Assembly (NCBI GenBank): GCA_027366525.1
Contig: DAHXKG010000006.1
Location: 105,017 to 169,016 of the forward strand
Length of the DNA stretch: 64,000 nucleotides
Source: a candidate division FCPU426 bacterium
Lineage (GTDB): Bacteria > Oederibacteriota > Muellerivitia > Muellerivitales > DAHXKG01
Direction of reading: 5' to 3'
The number at the start of each line of letters is the position of its first letter. Within the stretch, counting starts at the first letter, position 1. Shown here piece by piece: positions 35,326 to 44,085 of this stretch. The position numbers and the translations under genes were made by a program. Below the pieces are notes generated by a model. That model was given only the letters and a program-made list of their open reading frames with translations, was not told the origin of the DNA and searched no databases.

Positions 35326-36324
35326 GTGAAATCTATACCCATCTTAATTACTGGAGGAGCCGGATATATTGGGAGTCATGCGGTTAATTTAGCCTCCCAG
35401 TTTAATTTTTTCCCCATTACAATTGATAATTTTTCTGCGGGACATCCTTGGGCAATTCTTCATGGAGCGTCTGTGAAGTGCGATCTAAAAGATAAAGAAA
35501 AAATTCGATTTGTTTTTAAAAAATACAAACCACAAGCAGTAATGCATTTTGTTGCTCATACTTACGTAGGAGAATCGGTTCAAAATCCAAAAAAATATTA
35601 TGAAGACAATATTGGAAATGCACTGAATGTGCTTTCGATTATGTTGGAATTTCAAGTGAAACGCTTTATTTTTTCATCCTCCTGTGCGGTTTATGGAAAT
35701 CCAATTAAAATTCCAATTTCAGAGAATCATCCTAAAAACCCAGTCAACCCTTACGGTGAGAGCAAGTGGTTTATTGAAAAGGTTCTTCAATCATACGATC
35801 AAGCTTATGGAATGAAATCATGCTGTTTGCGATATTTTAATGCTGCAGGTGCAGATAAGTCTGGAAAAATAGGTGAAGTTCACCAGCCGGAAACTCATTT
35901 AATTCCTTTGATTTTTGATGTGGCATTAAAGCGCTCGTCTAAAATTACCATTTTTGGTAATGATTATCCTACTCCAGATAAAACATGTATTCGTGATTAT
36001 ATTCATGTTACAGATTTAGCACAGGCTCATTTCTTGGCCTTGAAATACTTAATGGCAACTAATCAAAGTGATTCATTTAATTTAGGTACTGGACGTGGAT
36101 ATTCAGTTAGAGAAGTTATCCAAGAAGTACAGAGGACGACTAAACAACCCATCCCATATGAAATTGGTTTAAGGCGAGCAGGAGATCCAGCTAAATTGAT
36201 TGCTCAAGCTAGAAAGGCACGTTTAATTTTAAAATGGACGCCAAGATACTCAGACCTGAGGACAATTATTAAAAGTGCCTGGCAATGGCATAAATCTTAT
36301 TTTGGAAAAACTAAGGAGTCTTAA
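35326..36324 (+). CDS. galE: UDP-glucose 4-epimerase
   Basis: Extended short-chain dehydrogenase converting UDP-glucose and UDP-galactose, supplying sugars for surface polysaccharide. The NAD motif TGGAGYIGSHAVNLA begins near the N-terminus, the catalytic serine region is SSSCAVYG, and the YxxxK pair is YGESK. RYFNAAGAD and LGTGRGYSVREV are typical of GalE. I start at GTG because GAGGAG lies just upstream; the ATG at 35311 would put that site inside the gene, though the GTG spacing is short. The 3' end overlaps the convergent orn by 14 bases. Confidence 0.92.
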   Translation: MKSIPILITGGAGYIGSHAVNLASQFNFFPITIDNFSAGHPWAILHGASVKCDLKDKEKIRFVFKKYKPQAVMHFVAHTYVGESVQNPKKYYEDNIGNALNVLSIMLEFQVKRFIFSSSCAVYGNPIKIPISENHPKNPVNPYGESKWFIEKVLQSYDQAYGMKSCCLRYFNAAGADKSGKIGEVHQPETHLIPLIFDVALKRSSKITIFGNDYPTPDKTCIRDYIHVTDLAQAHFLALKYLMATNQSDSFNLGTGRGYSVREVIQEVQRTTKQPIPYEIGLRRAGDPAKLIAQARKARLILKWTPRYSDLRTIIKSAWQWHKSYFGKTKES

Positions 36325-36856
36325 AGACCATATTTCGATAAAATTTAAGTTCTTCAATTGACTCCTGAATATCAAGAAGTGCTTGGTGAGTTTGTTTTTT
36401 GGGTGGAGGTTGAAAGGATGCCCCATACCAACGCTTAACAAGTTCTTTGATAGTACTAACATCAATAAGACGATAATGAAAAAATCTTTCCAATGAGGGC
36501 ATGTAAGAAATTAAAAATCGGCGATCTTGATAAATAGTATTTCCGCATAAAGGGCTGGTTTGAGGAAAACAATAATTTTTTAAAAATTCCAATATTCCTT
36601 GCTCGGCTTGAGTTAAGGTAGTCTGCGATGCAAGCACTTTTTCCACGAGTCCAGATTGTTGATGATGTACCTGATTCCATTGATCCATTTGATCCAAAAC
36701 AGATTTGGGATGATAGATAGTGTAGGTAGGTCCTTCGGCTAACAATTTTAAATTTTTATCTGTAACTAGGGTTGCAATTTCAAGGATGACACATGTTTCA
36801 GGGTCTAATCCAGACATCTCCATGTCTAACCATATAAGATTTTCTGCATCTTGCAT
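36311..36856 (-). CDS. orn: Oligoribonuclease (3'-5' exoribonuclease)
   Basis: DEDDh exonuclease that degrades 2-5-mers and pGpG, the linear product of c-di-GMP breakdown. LIWLDMEMSGLDPE (D11, E13) gives the first motif and THQALLDIQESIEELKFYR the last, with His and Asp present. At 181 aa it matches the E. coli enzyme in length. Its presence suits a genome with a diguanylate cyclase about 1.3 kb away. Confidence 0.95.
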   Translation of the reverse strand: MQDAENLIWLDMEMSGLDPETCVILEIATLVTDKNLKLLAEGPTYTIYHPKSVLDQMDQWNQVHHQQSGLVEKVLASQTTLTQAEQGILEFLKNYCFPQTSPLCGNTIYQDRRFLISYMPSLERFFHYRLIDVSTIKELVKRWYGASFQPPPKKQTHQALLDIQESIEELKFYRNMVFKTP

Positions 36857-36932
36857 GAAAAACTCCCAAAATTTAATGATGTTTATCTTTTATCATCCTG
36901 TAAAAATTTGAATTGTCCAATAAAATTTTAAT

Positions 36933-38204
36933 TTAAAAAGCCTTTTTAATAAAATGGGAAAAAATGTATATTGAGAAAATTAATGCCAAAGCAGCTGATA
37001 TTTGCAGTGTAAGGGTCGAACCTATTTTGCTTGCAACGATTCCCATCCAAAAACTACCGATTGGCATACCTCCACCAAAGGCAGTTGCACGCAAGCCCGT
37101 TACACGTCCACGAAATTCATTGGACACCGAAAGTTGAATTAAGCTGTTATTAGTTGAAAAGAAAAGAATTAATCCATAGCCAGATAAGAACAAGAAGAAA
37201 GCAGAGGCAACAAGATTTTTTTGAAATCCAAAAGCGATAATTGATAAGCAAAAAATGATGATACCAATGTAGGATTGCAATTCAATTTTAGGGTGTTTTG
37301 AGAGAGTGGCGACGGTTAACCCCGCCATTGAGGCGCCTAGTCCGGTCATGGCGAGTAACCAACCATATCCTTCTGCACCCATGTGAAGTTGTGTTTTGGC
37401 GATTGCAGGTAATTGAGAAAAATAAGCCCATCCAAATATGCTCATGGTCGCAAGGATTAGTAAATTCCGTGAGATAATAGGAGTGCGTTTGACATAATGA
37501 ACAACTTCTTTTAATTGTTTTAGAACGGGTGTTCTTTTTAAGGAAGATGAGTTTGGGATGTTTTTTAATTTTGACAATACAATTAAAATAATAATAAAAC
37601 TGATTGCATCAATGAGGAAACACCACGCAGCACCAATAGATCCAATTAAAATTCCAGCCAATGCGGGACCAATAATACGCGTGAAATTAATGAGGGAACT
37701 ATTAAGGGCTACTGCATTGACCATTTCATCAGATTTAACTAAGTCAATCACTAATGCTTGGCGCGCAGGCATTTCAAAGGCGCTTGAACATCCCCAAAGT
37801 AGTGAAAAAATCATGAGTTCTAAGATCGAAGGTCGTGAAATAAAGAGAAGAACAGTTATTGTTAAAGAAGAGATCATTGAAAAAACACTAGTGATTTGGA
37901 AAATTTTAATTTTTGAAAATTGATCGGCTAAGGTACCCGCCCAAGGTGCAATAAAGGGAACCGGAAGGGTATTTAATGTAAAAACCAATCCAAGTAGAAA
38001 TGCGGAGTGCGAAATTTGATAAGTAATCCATCCCAAAGCAGCAGAGCGCATCCATGTTCCAATCAGAGAACATCCCTGTCCAAAGAAATAGTACCGAAAA
38101 TTTTTGTTTTTAAAAGAAGCAAAAGTTTGTTTCCATTTTTTTTGAGATGGTGGGAGGCCTTCTTCTGTTGAGAGAATTTGATTGTAATTAAGGTGTTTTT
38201 TCAA
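36933..38204 (-). CDS. MFS transporter (EntS/MFS_3-like)
   Basis: Twelve-helix major facilitator of 423 aa. Features are the FRYYFFGQGCSLIGTWMRSAALGW opening helix, the loop-2 region with WAGTLADQFSKIKIFQ and the FEMPARQALVIDLV segment, all typical of the EntS-type exporter subgroup. A TTG start is used because later ATGs fall inside helix 1; no good ribosome-binding site is visible. Substrate unknown: efflux of a drug or siderophore is possible. Confidence 0.85.
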   Translation of the reverse strand: MKKHLNYNQILSTEEGLPPSQKKWKQTFASFKNKNFRYYFFGQGCSLIGTWMRSAALGWITYQISHSAFLLGLVFTLNTLPVPFIAPWAGTLADQFSKIKIFQITSVFSMISSLTITVLLFISRPSILELMIFSLLWGCSSAFEMPARQALVIDLVKSDEMVNAVALNSSLINFTRIIGPALAGILIGSIGAAWCFLIDAISFIIILIVLSKLKNIPNSSSLKRTPVLKQLKEVVHYVKRTPIISRNLLILATMSIFGWAYFSQLPAIAKTQLHMGAEGYGWLLAMTGLGASMAGLTVATLSKHPKIELQSYIGIIIFCLSIIAFGFQKNLVASAFFLFLSGYGLILFFSTNNSLIQLSVSNEFRGRVTGLRATAFGGGMPIGSFWMGIVASKIGSTLTLQISAALALIFSIYIFSHFIKKAF

Positions 38205-38746
38205 GGAAATACTTTCAGAGTATCAGAGAACTCCAAATACATAGAGGTATTTACAGTTAATGGATTAAGATTTATTTGATTGTTTGATTTGAAGGCGTTT
38301 AACATATTTTTGAACCTAGTTATTTTATTAGAACTAAACGACGGTTTAACTTTTTTCAAGGACCATCCATTTATAGTTGAATTCGATGAAAACAAATGAA
38401 TTGATGTTCGTATGAGAACACCTTGAAACTTCTGTATATGTAATTGTTGAAAAAGCGTTGTTAAAACTCAAATTTAAATGATACACTTAAGCTTCAAAAA
38501 ATGAAATGGTGAATTTAGATGAAACAACAAAATAAGTTTTCACGTCGCAACTAAAATTAACCTATGAGTTAATTTTAGAAAATGTTCGTTTTCTTTAATA
38601 TGATTTTTATATTTAGGATAATTTTAAAAAGCTACTTTAAAGTGAATTGGCCTAGATCAAGGCTTAGTAAATAAGTTGAAAACAGAGTCGTCATTGCAAA
38701 TTTTTTGAAACGAATAATTTAACGCCTGAATAGTTAGGATAGGACA
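38205..38746. other. Divergent intergenic region (about 540 bases) without a convincing gene
   Basis: AT-rich DNA between the MFS gene and the GH12 gene. A 64-codon open frame on the minus strand (38201-38395) has low-complexity Ser/Asn/Lys content and no ribosome-binding site, so I do not call it. The one clear structure is an 11-bp inverted repeat at 38551-38578. The length of the region, unusual for this compact genome, suggests regulation or a decayed gene. Confidence 0.5.
38551..38578. repeat. Perfect 11-bp inverted repeat upstream of the GH12 gene
   Basis: CTAAAATTAAC and its exact reverse complement GTTAATTTTAG are separated by six bases (CTATGA). There is no T-run on either strand, so it is not a terminator. 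The symmetry and its place about 170 bases before a secreted hydrolase gene suggest a binding site for a dimeric regulator, or a small hairpin RNA. Confidence 0.6.
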
Positions 38747-39583
38747 ATGAAAATTTTAATAAGGCATGAAGAGGCAATTTATAAAATTTTCATTACTTTA
38801 ATTATAATTATTTTTTCTTTAAAGTGCTCAACGGCGTTTTCGGCTTCGATTTACACGTGCTCACCCTATCAGCAAATTAATATTGGAAAATATGTTGTTC
38901 AAACCAATTATTGGAATAAATCCGCGTGTCCAGGTACTCAATGTATGAGGATCAATTCCCAAACAGGCTCCTTTTCTGTTTTGCAATCAACAGCTTTATG
39001 CCCTAATGTTTCAAGTTATCCATCAATTGTTTATGGCAAGGCTTGGAGTGTTTGTAGTCATCAAAATGAATTACCCGCTCCTATTGATTCATTAAAAACC
39101 ATTGCAAGCAATTGGAATTTTATGCCAACCAATAGTGGGAGTTGGGATGCTGCATATGACATATGGATTGGTCCAAATGAGCACTGTGGATCTCGAGGAT
39201 TTAATGGTGGAGCCGAAATCATGATTTGGCTCGATTATCGACACGCATCAGGCTGGCAGTATGACCTTGGTGCAGTAACCATCTGTGGACACACTTGGGA
39301 GGTTTGGAAGTGGAATGTCAAATGGGGTCAGCGACATTGGCACTATATTGCCTATTTATCCAAAACTCCCATCACGGCAGTTCATAATTTATGGATTCAG
39401 GATTTTTTAAAAGATGCCATTTCAAGAAACTTAGTTAAAAATGATTGGTATCTTTATGCGATTGAAGCAGGAATTGAACTAAGACAAAAGGGTGTTCCAT
39501 TTACAAGTAAAAAGTTTTCGGTTCACTTCAATCGGGCTTCAACATTAAAAACAGTTTATACAATCACACATGCAAGTAAGTGA
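38747..39583 (+). CDS. Secreted glycoside hydrolase family 12 beta-glucanase
   Basis: Likely endo-beta-1,4-glucanase or xyloglucanase with the GH12 jelly-roll fold. An N-terminal signal peptide (hydrophobic about 13-32) is followed by the GH12 segments YVVQTNYWNKSA, YPSIVYG and AAYDIWI. The nucleophile is E157 in AEIMIWLDY, and the acid/base is expected at E244 in EAGIELRQKGVPF. Several cysteines suggest disulfides in an exported protein. The mature domain is near the usual 220-240 aa with no binding module. It stands alone between divergent and convergent genes. A GH8 enzyme occurs at 60.2-61.9 kb. Confidence 0.83.
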   Translation: MKILIRHEEAIYKIFITLIIIIFSLKCSTAFSASIYTCSPYQQINIGKYVVQTNYWNKSACPGTQCMRINSQTGSFSVLQSTALCPNVSSYPSIVYGKAWSVCSHQNELPAPIDSLKTIASNWNFMPTNSGSWDAAYDIWIGPNEHCGSRGFNGGAEIMIWLDYRHASGWQYDLGAVTICGHTWEVWKWNVKWGQRHWHYIAYLSKTPITAVHNLWIQDFLKDAISRNLVKNDWYLYAIEAGIELRQKGVPFTSKKFSVHFNRASTLKTVYTITHASK

Positions 39584-39591
39584 ATGCTGAA

Positions 39592-40626
39592 TTAATTTGT
39601 AGTTAAGTTGCCCCACGGATTGAAATCCATGTCAGGTGTTATTGGCGGTTTTTTTTGGGATTGATAAGCTTGGATCATAATATCTTCAAATGGATCTTCC
39701 GAGGATTTTTTTGTTTTTCCAAATTGATTCATCCATTCAAATTGTCTCCGAAAAGTTTCTACTAATGAAATGGTCGTCTGAAATTTCAAGTCTTGCATAG
39801 CTTTGGAGTTGTCGAAAATAGAGGGATATTGATAGATTGATTTTATTCCCAAGCTTCTTCTTGGAGCATGGAGATAGAGCCAATCAACTGGAATCGGGAC
39901 AGGATTGAACTTGCCGCCAACGGATTGAGCCATAGCAGTAAAGATACCATTCCAAGTGGTATGCTCATTACTAGTCACATGATACGCTTGACCATAGGTT
40001 TTAGGATTATGGAGAGCGTTAACAAAAGCCTTTGCGACATCAGAGACATGTGATATTGCCCAAGGAATATTTCCGGGATTCATGATAATGACCGGTAATC
40101 CTTTTTTAAGTCGATCAGGAAGGCTGTTATCAAATAAAAGTCCAGGATAATCCGCCCCTTCTCCAGTTGTGTACGAAGGACGAATCACGGTGGTGTAGAG
40201 CCCGGCTTGACCATTCCTATCAAGTAAAATCGATTCGATTGCTGATTTATTTTTACCATAAGTTGTAACTGGGTGGTGGGGTTCATTTTCGGTTGCTGGT
40301 AATGTGGAGAGGGGGCCACCATAGACACACACAGTTGAACATACAATAATCTGTTTGACACGTCCTGAAAATGCGCGTAGAAGCGATCGAGCATTTTCAG
40401 GATCGAAAGCAATCATGTCAATGACGGCATCAAAAGTATGCTTCTGCATTTCCTTTTCAAAGATAGCGTAATCCCATCGATTTCCGTAAATATGTTTGAT
40501 TTCTCCTGAAATTCTTGAAGGGGTAACACCTCGATTATAAAGAGTGATATCTTCTTTACGATCAAGAAGTTCATTAACAATTGCTGTGGATATAAGTCCC
40601 GTGCCACCAATGATTAAAATTTTCAT
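39592..40626 (-). CDS. NAD-dependent epimerase/dehydratase (extended SDR)
   Basis: A 344-aa extended SDR. The N-terminus MKILIIGGTGLISTAIVNEL is the nucleotide-binding motif. The catalytic region has CSTVCVYGG and YGKNK as the YxxxK pair, and IRPSYTTGEG follows. It resembles the nucleoside-sugar epimerase or RNA-binding-like SDR groups; the substrate is not clear. It is convergent with the GH12 gene and separated from it by eight bases. Confidence 0.82.
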   Translation of the reverse strand: MKILIIGGTGLISTAIVNELLDRKEDITLYNRGVTPSRISGEIKHIYGNRWDYAIFEKEMQKHTFDAVIDMIAFDPENARSLLRAFSGRVKQIIVCSTVCVYGGPLSTLPATENEPHHPVTTYGKNKSAIESILLDRNGQAGLYTTVIRPSYTTGEGADYPGLLFDNSLPDRLKKGLPVIIMNPGNIPWAISHVSDVAKAFVNALHNPKTYGQAYHVTSNEHTTWNGIFTAMAQSVGGKFNPVPIPVDWLYLHAPRRSLGIKSIYQYPSIFDNSKAMQDLKFQTTISLVETFRRQFEWMNQFGKTKKSSEDPFEDIMIQAYQSQKKPPITPDMDFNPWGNLTTN

Positions 40627-40847
40627 AGGATCCTTACAACATAGATGGGGTAGTAAACATTGTTTAAAAAGCCCTGCATAGGCATTATATACGTTTCCTC
40701 AATGTAAAAATTTTAAAATTAAATAAAAAACAACTTTATTCGTGGATCTGATTCTCGATTAATCATAACGCGCTATAGGTTTGACTATTTAAAAGTGAAT
40801 GGAATTCAAAAAAATGTTTTTTTTATAACCAAGGGTTGAAAGATATG

Positions 40848-40859
40848 AAGGTCGACCTT
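40848..40859. promoter_or_regulatory. 12-bp perfect palindrome upstream of clpB
   Basis: AAGGTCGACCTT lies 40 bases before the clpB ATG in an otherwise AT-rich region. Its position suggests an operator. It does not match the CIRCE heat-shock element (TTAGCACTC-N9-GAGTGCTAA), which I looked for and did not find. Confidence 0.35.
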
Positions 40860-40898
40860 AACTTTTAGTAAACTTGACAATGATAACGGGAGATTCAA

Positions 40899-43520
40899 AT
40901 GGATTTTGATAAGTTAACACTTAATGCCCAAAAGGCATTGCAAGATGCTCAAAGTTTTGCAGTGAATGAGCAACATAATGCTATTGAAAATGAGCATCTA
41001 TTCCTTTCGCTTTTAAATCAAGAAGGGGGTATTGTTATTCCTTTATTAAAGAAAATTGGAGTAGATCCTGCACTTATTCAGGACGATATTAAAAAAAATT
41101 TGGAAGCTCTTCCAAAAATTTCTAATAATTCTCAAACATATCTTTCCAATCGACTCAATCGTGTTTTGGATCAAGCTCAAAAAGAAGCTTCTCGCATGAA
41201 AGATGAATATATTTCAACGGAGCATTTGTTGTTAGCATTAATTGATTCTACAAACTTGCCGGGATATGCTGACGCCTGGGGAGTTCCAGGAGTTGTAAAG
41301 CGCTATGCTTTGACAAGGGATAACCTGTTAGCGGCATTAGTCGAAGTTCGAGGAAGTGCACGCGTGACCGATGAGAATCCGGAGGATAAATATCAAGCAC
41401 TAAGTCGATACGGAAAAGATTTAACGGAACAAGCCAAAAAAGGGAAATTGGATCCTGTCATAGGGCGCGATGAGGAAATTCGGCGAGTAATTCAAGTGCT
41501 TTCACGGCGCACAAAAAACAATCCGATTTTAATTGGGGAACCGGGTGTCGGGAAAACAGCAATTGCAGAAGGATTAGCCGGGCGGATTGTGTCGGGGGAT
41601 ATCCCCGAAGGATTAAAAGGAAAGAAAGTTATTTCTCTGGATATTGGGAGCATGGTAGCTGGAGCAAAATTCCGAGGCGAGTTTGAAGATCGATTAAAAG
41701 CTTTTTTAAAGGAAGTGGAGAAAAGTGAAGGCCAAATTATTCTCTTTATTGATGAACTGCATAATTTGGTGGGGGCTGGAAGGGCGGAAGGAAGCATGGA
41801 TGCCAGTAACATGTTGAAACCCGCATTGGCACGTGGGGAGTTGCGAGCGGTAGGGGCAACCACACTTGACGAATATAGAAAATACATTGAGAAAGATCCA
41901 GCACTTGAAAGGCGATTTCAACCCATTTACGTGGGTGAGCCTTCGGTTGGCGATACGATTTCAATTTTGCGAGGTTTGAAGGAACGTTATGAAATTCACC
42001 ATGGCGTTCGAATACAAGATTCAGCCCTCGTTGCAGCGGCCATTTTATCTAATCGATATATTTCTGGAAGATTTTTACCTGATAAAGCAATTGATCTTGT
42101 TGATGAAGCTGCATCAAAATTGCGAATGGAAATTGACTCCATGCCGCTAGAATTAGATGAAGTCGATCGACGTATTCGGCAATTCGAAATAGAGAAACAA
42201 GCACTTCAAAAGGAAAACGATATAGCTTCGAGGGAACGCTTGAAAAAATTAGAGAAGGAGATGGCCGACTTAAAGGAAAAACAAAAAAATCTAAAACTAA
42301 AATGGCAATCAGAGAAAGAAATTATTAAAAAAGTTCGATTCGTTAAGGAAGAGCTTGAAACGCAAAAAAACAAAGAAATTCAATTAGAGCGGGTTGGTGA
42401 TTTAAATAAAGTTGCAGAGTTGCGATATTCAATTATTCCACAATTAAATGCTCAGATTAAGACCTTGGAGGAAGAACTCAAAAAAATACAGGGGACCAGT
42501 GGAATGTTAAAAGAAGAAGTCACGGAACAAGAGATAAGCATGATCGTGTCGAAATGGACCGGTATTCCAGTGACTCGATTGTTGGAAGGCGAGGGAGAGA
42601 AATTAGTGCGGATGGAAGAACGATTGAGTCAACGTGTTGTAGGTCAGCAAGAAGCGGTTCAAGCTGTTTCAAATGCCATTCGACGATCACGATCGGGATT
42701 AGCGGATCCCAATCAACCGATTGGTTCATTTTTATTTTTAGGACCAACTGGAGTTGGAAAAACCGAGCTTGCAAAAACATTGGCGGAATACCTATTCGAT
42801 GATGAAAAAATGTTGGTGCGGATTGATATGTCTGAATATATGGAGAAACATGCTATAAGTCGATTATTAGGAGCCCCACCAGGATATGTGGGTTACGATG
42901 AGGGAGGACAATTAACCGAGGCGATTCGCAGACGTCCCTATTCAGTCATTTTATTGGACGAAATAGAAAAAGCGCATCCAGATGTTTTCAATATACTTTT
43001 GCAAGTTCTTGATGACGGGCGGCTAACAGATGGTCAAGGGCGAGTAATCGATTTTAAGAATACGGTTCTAATTATGACAAGCAATATCGGATCTCAGTTG
43101 ATGGAAACCTTGGATATTTCTAAACGAAAATTTCAAATCAAAGAAGAATTGAAAAAATTTTTTAAACCGGAGTTTTTGAATCGAATTGATGAAGTGGTCA
43201 TCTTTCATCGTTTGGATGAAAAAGAAATTGAATCCATTTCAAAAATTATATTGCATACGACTCAAAACAGACTTGCAGATAGAAAAATTCAATTGGAAAT
43301 TCCACCAGAGGTTTTGAACTATATTGCTAAAAAGGGGTATGATACGGTTTATGGTGCACGTCCCTTAAAACGACTGATTCAAAATGAAGTAATTAATCCT
43401 ATTTCAATGCTGTTGCTAGAAGGCAAGTTGTTAGAAGGTGATTTAGTTCAGTTGCAACTCACGAAGGAGCGACTTGAAATTAATATTAAAAAAGCCATGC
43501 AATACAACGAAAATTTATAA
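40899..43520 (+). CDS. clpB: ClpB disaggregase (Hsp104 family)
   Basis: Heat-shock chaperone that pulls apart protein aggregates with DnaK. The N-terminal domain (1-150) has the double Clp_N repeat. NBD1 has Walker A GEPGVGKT (213-220). The coiled-coil middle domain spans about 405-530, rich in Lys/Glu heptads, and distinguishes ClpB from ClpC. NBD2 has Walker A GPTGVGKT (615-622) and [21 protein letters not shown]. At 873 aa it is full length. The upstream region holds a palindrome but no CIRCE element. Confidence 0.96.
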   Translation: MDFDKLTLNAQKALQDAQSFAVNEQHNAIENEHLFLSLLNQEGGIVIPLLKKIGVDPALIQDDIKKNLEALPKISNNSQTYLSNRLNRVLDQAQKEASRMKDEYISTEHLLLALIDSTNLPGYADAWGVPGVVKRYALTRDNLLAALVEVRGSARVTDENPEDKYQALSRYGKDLTEQAKKGKLDPVIGRDEEIRRVIQVLSRRTKNNPILIGEPGVGKTAIAEGLAGRIVSGDIPEGLKGKKVISLDIGSMVAGAKFRGEFEDRLKAFLKEVEKSEGQIILFIDELHNLVGAGRAEGSMDASNMLKPALARGELRAVGATTLDEYRKYIEKDPALERRFQPIYVGEPSVGDTISILRGLKERYEIHHGVRIQDSALVAAAILSNRYISGRFLPDKAIDLVDEAASKLRMEIDSMPLELDEVDRRIRQFEIEKQALQKENDIASRERLKKLEKEMADLKEKQKNLKLKWQSEKEIIKKVRFVKEELETQKNKEIQLERVGDLNKVAELRYSIIPQLNAQIKTLEEELKKIQGTSGMLKEEVTEQEISMIVSKWTGIPVTRLLEGEGEKLVRMEERLSQRVVGQQEAVQAVSNAIRRSRSGLADPNQPIGSFLFLGPTGVGKTELAKTLAEYLFDDEKMLVRIDMSEYMEKHAISRLLGAPPGYVGYDEGGQLTEAIRRRPYSVILLDEIEKAHPDVFNILLQVLDDGRLTDGQGRVIDFKNTVLIMTSNIGSQLMETLDISKRKFQIKEELKKFFKPEFLNRIDEVVIFHRLDEKEIESISKIILHTTQNRLADRKIQLEIPPEVLNYIAKKGYDTVYGARPLKRLIQNEVINPISMLLLEGKLLEGDLVQLQLTKERLEINIKKAMQYNENL

Positions 43521-43616
43521 AAAGTAGTACCTGAATTTAAGCTTGGAATCGATTTGTTGTGTTTTTTGAGAGTTTGAAGTGAAGTCAATTTTAATAATGA
43601 TCAACGAGGAGTAGAC

Positions 43617-43673
43617 ATGGATCTGCTATTTTTAAAAATACGCACCACCGCAACCATTAACTTAGAAAATTAA
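43617..43673 (+). CDS. Possible 18-codon leader peptide
   Basis: A very short frame (MDLLFLKIRTTATINLEN) has an excellent GAGGAG site five bases before its ATG and lies 110 bases before the next gene. The run R-T-T-A-T-I recalls attenuator leader peptides, but no terminator/antiterminator pair is evident downstream. It may be chance. Confidence 0.3.
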   Translation: MDLLFLKIRTTATINLEN

Positions 43674-43782
43674 GGGGTCCATTAAAATTTAAAAAACTTG
43701 CATAATTTGATATAGTTTTCTTGTTAAAGATTTATAAGCTTGATATGATAAGGGAAATCAAATTTAAAATTGAAGGGAAATC

Positions 43783-44085
43783 ATGGAATCTGAAATTGTT
43801 AAAACAATTGTAAATGAAAAGGAATATGAAGTTAAAATTATTCAAAAGGACGGAAAATTTTTTGCAAAAACCCACATTAATTTCTTTGGTGAAATAACAA
43901 TACCGGATTTTGGGGGCGGACATGAGGGGGCTTTACAAAATCTTTCAGTTCGAATTTCAAATATTGTTAAAACGCTTCAAATGGATGAGGCCCGGGAAGC
44001 TCGTCGAAGAGCTGCAGAAGCTCAAGCTGCAGCAGTGCCGGTTTCTGACTTAAATTTTAACAATTTCAAAAAGGCGGACGCTTAG
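43783..44085 (+). CDS. Small soluble protein, unknown
   Basis: A 100-aa protein with AAGGGA upstream of its ATG. The first 65 residues read as a beta-rich domain followed by a helix (EYEVKIIQKDGKFFAKTH, then a GGGH loop and a helix), loosely like a HicB/RNase-H-type fold, although no HicA partner is present. The tail is a charged helix rich in Ala, Arg and Glu. Its last 20 bases overlap the 3' end of the convergent ffh. Function not assigned. Confidence 0.65.
   Translation: MESEIVKTIVNEKEYEVKIIQKDGKFFAKTHINFFGEITIPDFGGGHEGALQNLSVRISNIVKTLQMDEAREARRRAAEAQAAAVPVSDLNFNNFKKADA

Noticed and set aside
38201-38395. 64-codon minus-strand frame just upstream of the MFS gene
   Set aside because: Low-complexity Ser/Asn/Lys content, no ribosome-binding site and no family pattern; its overlap with the MFS start looks accidental.
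40627-40898. CIRCE heat-shock element upstream of clpB
   Set aside because: The conserved half-sites are absent; only an unrelated 12-bp palindrome is present.
43783-44085. HicB antitoxin
   Set aside because: There is only a loose fold-like resemblance and no HicA toxin gene beside it, so no function was assigned.
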